DNA from: Vicinamibacteria bacterium
Lineage (GTDB): Bacteria > Acidobacteriota > Vicinamibacteria > Fen-336
Reading direction: 5' to 3'
Assembly (NCBI GenBank): GCA_025994075.1
Contig: JAMQGV010000018.1
Coordinates: forward strand, 117,768 to 181,767
DNA: 64,000 bases
The notes under the pieces were generated by a model. The model worked only from the letters and a program-made list of their open reading frames with translations. It was not told the origin of the DNA and searched no databases. This document shows positions 58,042-64,000 of the stretch, piece after piece. The first letter of the stretch is position 1, and each line of letters opens with the position of its first letter. The translations under genes and the position numbers were made by a program.

Positions 58042-58898
58042 GCGGCGGGCGGCTCCTCGCTCTCAGCGACCTCCACGTCGGCTTCGCCCGCAACCGCGAG
58101 GCGCTGGCGGCCCTGCCGCCGGCGCCCGCCGACGGCCTGATCCTCGCCGGCGACCTCGGCGAGACGCTCGACCACCTGCGGATCGTGTTCGACGCGCTGG
58201 TGCCGCGCTTCGCCGCGGTGTTCTGGACGCCCGGCAATCACGAGCTGTGGACCACCGCGAGCGACGGCCTGCGCGGCGAAGCCAAGTACGCCGCCCTGCT
58301 GCGGGTGTGTCGCGAGTACGGCGTCGTGACGCCCGAGGACGACTATCGCGCGTGGGACGTGGGCGGGGAGACGGTGCTGGTGGCGCCGACCTTCGTGCTC
58401 TACGACTACAGCTTCCGGCCCGACGAGGTGCCCGCCGAAGCGGCCGTGGAGTGGGCCCGCGAGCACGGCATCGTGTGCGCCGACGAGCAGGTGCTGCACC
58501 CCGACCCGCACCCGAGCCGCGCCGACTGGTGCGCGGCCCGCCTCGCGGCGACCGAGCCGCGGCTGGCGGCGGCTTCGTCGCGCCACCCGCTCGTGATCGT
58601 CAACCACTTCCCGCTGCGCCGCGACCAGCTTCGCCTGCGCCGCATCCCGCGCTTCTCGATCTGGTGCGGAACCCGGCGCACCGAGGACTGGCACACCCGC
58701 TTCCGGGCCCGCGTCGTCGTCAGCGGCCACCAGCACGTGCGCTGGACCGAGTGGCGCGACGCCACCCGGTTCGAGGAGGTCGCGGTCGGCTACCCCCGCG
58801 ACTGGCGCGCGGAGAAGGGCCTCGCCCACTACCTGCGCGAGATCCTCCCTGGCCCCGCCGCGCCCCCGGCGGACGCGGGGCCGCATTTCTGGTTCTAG
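58038..58898 (+). CDS. Calcineurin-like metallophosphoesterase
   Basis: A 286-residue metallophosphoesterase with the full dinuclear metal set: LLALSDLHVGF (D-x-H), ILAGDLGETLD (GD), TPGNHELW (GNHE), VNHFPL (His) and VSGHQHVRW (GHxH). It hydrolyses phosphomonoesters or diesters; the substrate is unknown. The first beta strand starts only a few residues into the frame and no ATG, GTG or TTG is available upstream of it. The most likely start is CTG 58038, overlapping the upstream stop (CTGA) with GGAG 5 bases before. It ends in a palindrome shared with the convergent PPTase gene. Confidence 0.82.
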   Translation: MSGGRLLALSDLHVGFARNREALAALPPAPADGLILAGDLGETLDHLRIVFDALVPRFAAVFWTPGNHELWTTASDGLRGEAKYAALLRVCREYGVVTPEDDYRAWDVGGETVLVAPTFVLYDYSFRPDEVPAEAAVEWAREHGIVCADEQVLHPDPHPSRADWCAARLAATEPRLAAASSRHPLVIVNHFPLRRDQLRLRRIPRFSIWCGTRRTEDWHTRFRARVVVSGHQHVRWTEWRDATRFEEVAVGYPRDWRAEKGLAHYLREILPGPAAPPADAGPHFWF

Positions 58899-58912
58899 GA
58901 GCACCCTCCTAG
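58895..58912. terminator. Palindrome spanning both convergent stop codons
   Basis: CTAGGAG-CACC-CTCCTAG, perfect 7-base arms. It contains the TAG of the phosphoesterase gene (58896-58898) and the TAG of the convergent PPTase gene (58909-58911). Probably a compact bidirectional terminator. Confidence 0.5.
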
Positions 58913-59676
58913 GGCAGCCGCGCCGAAAGTGTTCGGGGCTGCGGCGCCTCCAGCGGGTGGGCCGCGAAGACCGTGAGGGCGCCGGGCTCCGCGCCCGGGG
59001 CCTCGGTGCGGGCGAGGGCCAGCCGGTGTCGTGTCGTCGGCTGGAACAGCGCGAAGTGCCAGCGGCGCGCGTCGTCCTCGAGCCGCGGGTCGAACGCGAT
59101 CGCGATCCGGCCCGCCGCGAACGAGAACGCGAAGTGCTCGAGCGGGATGAACAGCCCCATCCCGCGCGCCTTGATGTAGGACTCCTTCAGGGTCCAGTAG
59201 TCGAAGAAGCGGTCGCGGCGGCGCTCGGCCGGCAGCGAAAACAGCTCCTCGACCTCGGCCGGCGCGAAGAAGCGGTCGGCGATCTCCTCGGGCCGCGTGA
59301 TGCGCGCAGTGTCCTCGACGTCCACCCCCGCCTCGCCGTCGCGGTGCACGAGCAGCGCCATCAGGCCCGCCGTGTGGGACAGGCTGAAGCGCAACCCCTC
59401 GACGGGCCCGGCGATCTCGGGCCGGCCGTAGCGGTTGTCGCGGAAGCTCCAGGCCCGCGGCGCCACGTCGAAGGCGTAGCGCGAGAGCGTCGTGCGCACC
59501 AGGGCGCGGGCGATCCGCTGCTGGTGGCGGCCGGAGGCCACGAGGTAGCGGTCGCGCCGGCTCTGCTCCTCGGGGGACAGCAGCGCGTCGCAGGCCTGCA
59601 GCGTCGGCTCGTCCACGACCGCCTCGTGATCGAGCAGGTGCAGGTGTGCCTCGCCGGGGCCGAGCGCCAGTTCCAC
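58909..59676 (-). CDS. 4'-Phosphopantetheinyl transferase (Sfp type)
   Basis: A 255-residue Sfp-type PPTase that transfers phosphopantetheine from CoA to carrier proteins. The first conserved block is FSLSHTAGLMALLV followed by GVDVED, where Asp residues bind Mg2+. The second is FFDYWTLKESYIKARG, with Trp, Lys and Glu of the family motif WxxKES. Size is typical of Sfp rather than AcpS, so it could serve fatty acid, polyketide or non-ribosomal peptide carriers; none is encoded here. It diverges from the membrane-protein gene at 59736. Confidence 0.92.
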   Translation of the reverse strand: MELALGPGEAHLHLLDHEAVVDEPTLQACDALLSPEEQSRRDRYLVASGRHQQRIARALVRTTLSRYAFDVAPRAWSFRDNRYGRPEIAGPVEGLRFSLSHTAGLMALLVHRDGEAGVDVEDTARITRPEEIADRFFAPAEVEELFSLPAERRRDRFFDYWTLKESYIKARGMGLFIPLEHFAFSFAAGRIAIAFDPRLEDDARRWHFALFQPTTRHRLALARTEAPGAEPGALTVFAAHPLEAPQPRTLSARLP

Positions 59677-59720
59677 GCCGCGATCATGCGGCAGGCCCGG
59701 CGCGGCGTCGAGCGGGGCGC

Positions 59721-59726
59721 TATCAT
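59721..59726 (+). promoter_or_regulatory. Candidate -10 of the polytopic membrane protein gene (leaderless)
   Basis: TATCAT, 9 bases before ATG 59736; no SD. Confidence 0.35.
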
Positions 59727-59735
59727 CCGCGCCCG

Positions 59736-61382
59736 ATGTCTCACGCGCTGCGCGCCTTCTTCGCTTACGCGGTCCTGACCGTCGCGATGACGTGGCCGTT
59801 CGCCACCCACCTGCGGATCATGGACCCGGGTGACTCCGCCTACTTCGCGTGGGCGATCGGCTGGGAGGTCCACGCGATCAAGACCGACCCGGCGAGCCTG
59901 CCGCACGGCAACATCTTCCACCCCGCGCGCTACACGATCTTCATGGACGAGCCGATCCTCGGCACAACGCTGACCGTGCTGCCGTTCGCGCTCTTCACCG
60001 ACGACGCCGTGCTGCTGTTCAACCTGGCGCGGCTGCTGACCTTCGTGCTCTCGGGCCTGGGAGCGTACCTGCTGGCGCGCGAGCTGGGCGCCGGCGCCCT
60101 CGCGGCCTTCGTGGCGGGCGCCGCCTTCGCCTTCTCGCCGGTGCGCACCGACCAGATCAGCCACCTGTCGACGCTCGGCTCCCAGTGGCTGCCGTACGTG
60201 GCGCTGTTCACGATCCGCTTCGCCCGCGGCGGGCGCGCGGTCGACGCGCTGCTGGCCGGGCTGTCGTTCGCGCTGGCCGCGTGGGCCTGCGGCTACCACG
60301 GCATCTTCGGCCTGCTGGTGCTGCCGCTGTTCGCGCTGCCGCTCGTCTGGGGGCGCTGGTCGTGGCTGCCGCGGGCGATCCCCGCGGTGCTGGTCGCAGG
60401 CGCGCTGCTGCTGCCGCTGCGCAGCCTGCACGCCGTCGCCTTCGAGGCCGAGGGTTTCAGCCGCCCGCTCGACCACGCGGTGTTCCACTCGGCGTCGATC
60501 GAGAGCTTCTTCGCGACATCCTCGTGGAACAACGTGTGGGGCGAGCTGACCGCGGCCAACCGCACGATGGGCTCGAACAACCTGTTCCCGGGCCTGCTGG
60601 TGCCGCTGGCGGTGCTCGCCGCGGCGGGCCTGCTCCTGCGACGCCGCGAGCGGCCGTCGCGGGAGGCGCTCGCGTTCCTGGTGATGCTCGTCGCGGGCGT
60701 GATCGTGTGCCTCGGCCCCGAGGTGCGGCTCTACGGCGAGACGCTGTTCCACGGCCCGTACCACTTCGTGCGCGAGACGATCCCGATGTTCCAGGGCGTG
60801 CGCGTCAACAGCCGCGCGGGCATCTTCCTGGCGCTCGCCTTCTCCGGCCTGCTCGCCCTGGCGCTGAAGCGCCTGGCGCCGTCGCCGCGGGTGCTCGGCC
60901 TGCTGCTCGCGGGGCTGCTGCTCGAGGCCTCGGTCGCGCCGATCCCGATCCCGCGCTGGATGCAGGTGATCGACAGCTCGCAGCCGGCGCCCGCCTGGGT
61001 GCAGTGGCTCGCCGAGCAGCCGGGGGAGTTCCCGATCGCCCACATGCCGCTGCTGCCGACCGACGGCCTGTTCCGCCGCCCGCACCACGAGGAGACCGTG
61101 TACATGGTGTGGTCGACCTGGCACTTCAAGCGCCTCGTCAACGGCAACGCGGGCGTCGAGCCCGCGACCTACCGCCACGTGCGCGAGGTCTGCAGGCGCT
61201 TCCCGGCGGCGCCCTGCCTCGATGCGCTGAAGGAGCTCGGCACCCGCTACGTGCTGGTCCACGAGAAGGGCTGGGGCCCCAACCAGCTCGCCCGCGTCCA
61301 GCGCGAGTGGCCGGCCGCCGCCGACCGCCTGCCCCTCGTGAAGGACTTCGGCGCCGGCGACCGCGTCCACGAACTGCGCTGA
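59736..61382 (+). CDS. Polytopic membrane protein, GT-C glycosyltransferase-like
   Basis: A 548-residue integral membrane protein with about 10-12 helices in the first 420 residues and a soluble C-terminal part of about 130 residues. The first periplasmic loop has DPGDSAYFAWAIGWEVHAIK; an acidic residue in this loop is typical of GT-C glycosyltransferases using lipid-linked sugars (PMT/ArnT/YfhO-like). FMDEPILGTTLTVLPFALF and the later HLSTLGSQWLPYVALFTI are common in uncharacterised members of such families in environmental bacteria. ATG 59736 follows TATCAT by 9 bases. Acceptor and donor unknown. Confidence 0.68.
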   Translation: MSHALRAFFAYAVLTVAMTWPFATHLRIMDPGDSAYFAWAIGWEVHAIKTDPASLPHGNIFHPARYTIFMDEPILGTTLTVLPFALFTDDAVLLFNLARLLTFVLSGLGAYLLARELGAGALAAFVAGAAFAFSPVRTDQISHLSTLGSQWLPYVALFTIRFARGGRAVDALLAGLSFALAAWACGYHGIFGLLVLPLFALPLVWGRWSWLPRAIPAVLVAGALLLPLRSLHAVAFEAEGFSRPLDHAVFHSASIESFFATSSWNNVWGELTAANRTMGSNNLFPGLLVPLAVLAAAGLLLRRRERPSREALAFLVMLVAGVIVCLGPEVRLYGETLFHGPYHFVRETIPMFQGVRVNSRAGIFLALAFSGLLALALKRLAPSPRVLGLLLAGLLLEASVAPIPIPRWMQVIDSSQPAPAWVQWLAEQPGEFPIAHMPLLPTDGLFRRPHHEETVYMVWSTWHFKRLVNGNAGVEPATYRHVREVCRRFPAAPCLDALKELGTRYVLVHEKGWGPNQLARVQREWPAAADRLPLVKDFGAGDRVHELR

Positions 61383-61447
61383 CTGGGGGTCAGAGCCGGC
61401 GGGGGTTCGGGGGCGGAGGAGGGTTCGTAGTCCGACGTAGCCCCCGA

Positions 61448-61483
61448 GGAGCGCGGAGACGCCGGAGGCGGCTCCGCGACTCC
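61448..61483. terminator. Hairpin between convergent membrane-protein genes
   Basis: Arms at 61448-61458 (GGAGCGCGGAG) and 61472-61483 (CTCCGCGACTCC) pair with one bulged base. It is directly before the stop of the minus-strand gene. Confidence 0.4.
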
Positions 61484-62953
61484 CTAGTAGTCCAGGTAGC
61501 GCCAGTCGCGGTCGGGCTGGGCCGAGGGCGTCGTGAAGAAGGCCTCGGTGCCCGGGGGCAGGCCGCCGCAGGCCGCGCGCACCTCGGCCTCCATCACGCG
61601 GCTCGCCAGCACCTTGCGGCAGCGCCCGTCGGCCGCCTTGTAGACGTACGGTCCGCGGGTCGAGCCCTCCGTGTGGAGCGTGCGCTTGATGAACACCTCG
61701 TAGTCGGGATCGTACAGCGCCGGCCAGCGCTCCAGCACGACGCGGGCGACGGGGGAGTGGTACAGCGAGTCGTAGGGGGCCGCGAAGGCGCCACGCGAGA
61801 GGAAGACGCCCGCCTGCAGCACGGCGGCCAGGGCCAGTGCCGCGAGCCGCGCGCGGGACGGGGTACCCGAGATCGCCGCCCACAGCAGCAGCGGCAACAT
61901 CCAGACGACGTAGCGGCTGGGGCCGGACGAGCCGTGGTTGTAGTTCCACTGCAGGGTGTTGACCAGCAGGATCGCGAAGAAGGCCGCGGCCGTCAGCAGC
62001 TCGCGGGCCGGTCCCCGGCGCCACGACGCGCGCGCCCACAGCCCGAGCCCGAGCAGCAGCAGCAGCGGGACGTAGGGCAGCAGGCCGAGGCTGAGGTCGA
62101 ACAGAAGGCCGAGCGCGCGCCCGACCGAGATCTTTGCCAGCGAGGTCGCCTCGTGGGCCACCACGCTCGGAGTGCCGAACTTCCACAGGTAGAAGAGCGG
62201 GTGGAGGGCGAACACGGCCCCTGGCAGGGCCATCCGGACGGCGGCACGGAGCCGTGACGCGGCCGGCGCGGCGAGCAGGCCCAGGGCCCACAGCGCGCCC
62301 GCGGCCAGCATCAGTTGCGGGTTCTGCAGCGCGGCGCCGGCGGCCAGGCCCACCGCCCAGCCGTGCCTTCCGCGCGCCGAGGCCACCAGCGCCAGCGCCA
62401 GCAGCGCCGTCGACATCACCTCGGGGTGGGCCCAGGACACGAACCAGCCGGCGGGGGAGAAGAACAGCAGCGCGACCGCCGCAGCCCGCACGGGCGGCGC
62501 CGCGGGCAGGGCCAGCCCGAGGGCCAGCAGCGCGGCCCCCAGCAGCAGCGCATTGGTGACCTGGGGCGCCTTCAGCGGCGAGACCCGGAACGGGGCCAGC
62601 GCGGCCCGCGCGGGCAGGGTGGCCGCCGAGTAGGCCCAGAAGTGGTACGAGTAGCGGCGGCCGTCGCGGGCCTTGTAGTAGCCGATCAGCTTGCCGCCGG
62701 GGGGGAACTCGACGCCGAACGCCAGGAACTGGCGGGCCACCGCGCGCACGTCCTCCTCGCGCAGGTCGGGCGAGGCGTGGGCGGCCAGCGACTCGGCCAT
62801 CAGCAGGTACTCGGGGGCGTCGCCCCACGCCTTCGGGGGCTCGCGCAGGGCCGCCACCAGCGCCCACAGGGCGAGGCCCAGGGCCAGCGCGCCCGGCAGT
62901 CCCGCGCGCCGCGCGAAGTCGAATCTGAATGGCCGTTCAGTCACGGGACCCAA
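61484..62953 (-). CDS. Polytopic membrane protein of unknown function
   Basis: A 489-residue (or 486) integral membrane protein. It has about 9-10 helices, an N-terminal helix after FRFDFARRAG, and a loop with AWGDAPEYLLMAESLAAH whose Asp/Glu resemble the first loop of GT-C transferases. A soluble C-terminus of about 90 residues includes YDPDYEVFIKRTLHTEG. It shares general character with the convergent gene at 59736 and may belong to the same envelope-glycan task. Start is uncertain: TTG 62953 or GTG 62944, neither with an SD. It is divergent from citrate synthase. Confidence 0.65.
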   Translation of the reverse strand: MGPVTERPFRFDFARRAGLPGALALGLALWALVAALREPPKAWGDAPEYLLMAESLAAHASPDLREEDVRAVARQFLAFGVEFPPGGKLIGYYKARDGRRYSYHFWAYSAATLPARAALAPFRVSPLKAPQVTNALLLGAALLALGLALPAAPPVRAAAVALLFFSPAGWFVSWAHPEVMSTALLALALVASARGRHGWAVGLAAGAALQNPQLMLAAGALWALGLLAAPAASRLRAAVRMALPGAVFALHPLFYLWKFGTPSVVAHEATSLAKISVGRALGLLFDLSLGLLPYVPLLLLLGLGLWARASWRRGPARELLTAAAFFAILLVNTLQWNYNHGSSGPSRYVVWMLPLLLWAAISGTPSRARLAALALAAVLQAGVFLSRGAFAAPYDSLYHSPVARVVLERWPALYDPDYEVFIKRTLHTEGSTRGPYVYKAADGRCRKVLASRVMEAEVRAACGGLPPGTEAFFTTPSAQPDRDWRYLDY

Positions 62954-62956
62954 TGG

Positions 62957-62962
62957 TAGACT
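62957..62962 (+). promoter_or_regulatory. Candidate -10 of citrate synthase
   Basis: TAGACT, 35 bases before ATG 62998, with an SD (GGAGG, about 62983-62987) in between. Confidence 0.4.
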
Positions 62963-62997
62963 TCCCGGACCTGGCCGAGGGCGGAGGCGGCAGCACG

Positions 62998-64000
<1,003 letters not shown>

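Overview
The window is a gene-dense stretch (52 protein-coding genes or gene parts, no gap above about 225 bases, no rRNA or tRNA seen) from a very GC-rich bacterium with two membranes: it encodes a porin-like outer-membrane barrel, periplasmic cytochromes, RND pumps and lipoproteins. The gene mix (propeller-type sensor kinases, many Na+-coupled symporters, fused E1 dehydrogenase, DUF362, TAXI-TRAP, K+-independent proton pyrophosphatase) fits Acidobacteriota or a neighbouring phylum, but no marker gene here settles the taxonomy. Many starts are GTG or TTG, two are probably CTG, and several genes have a -10-like hexamer 6-11 bases before the start codon and no Shine-Dalgarno (SD) sequence, suggesting leaderless mRNAs.

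Layout. 1-7.3 kb: a truncated penicillin-acylase-family gene and a fused branched-chain 2-oxoacid dehydrogenase E1 (both minus), a cysteine-synthase-family enzyme, an AbiE-type toxin-antitoxin pair and a UbiD-family decarboxylase. 7.3-12 kb: amino-acid transport, with an NSS symporter and an AGCS symporter on plus, facing an NSS symporter with its 35-residue small subunit on minus. 12-18.4 kb (minus): a decaheme cytochrome and MtrB/PioB-type outer-membrane barrel behind a candidate sigma-54 promoter, then a propeller sensor kinase. 18.5-22.6 kb: a glycosyltransferase and a TAXI-type TRAP transporter. 22.6-30.2 kb (minus): an RND efflux operon with one adaptor and two pumps. 30.3-34.4 kb (plus): DUF362 protein, FAD oxidoreductase, flavin reductase, creatininase-family enzyme, thioesterase.

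34.4-40.0 kb (minus) is the most interesting block: seven genes joined by 1-4 base overlaps (SDR, RidA-like, crotonase, acyl-CoA dehydrogenase, PaaA-like di-iron protein, unknown acidic protein, OYE-type flavoenzyme with a Cys cluster). It looks like a catabolic operon for an aromatic or cyclic CoA thioester, resembling aminobenzoyl-CoA-type clusters but with a di-iron oxygenase where a flavin monooxygenase would be expected. 40.1-49.3 kb: a DUF2378/V4R-like protein, BON protein, APC permease, a LeuT-like symporter with a 50-residue membrane peptide, a lipoprotein, a histone-deacetylase-fold protein with an unassigned C-terminal half, and an SGNH hydrolase. 49.4-56 kb: proton-pumping pyrophosphatase, YdcF-like protein, SSS symporter and a YbaL-like antiporter ending in a cyclic-nucleotide-binding domain. 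56-64 kb: bacterioferritin-associated ferredoxin and bacterioferritin behind a Fur-like palindrome, a TolB-like protein, metallophosphoesterase, phosphopantetheinyl transferase, two polytopic membrane proteins and the start of citrate synthase.

Overall the region describes a cell that takes up amino acids and organic acids with Na+ or H+ gradients, degrades acyl-CoA and aromatic-type compounds, may pass electrons across the outer membrane, and stores iron. All functions are read from sequence motifs by eye; none was checked against a database.
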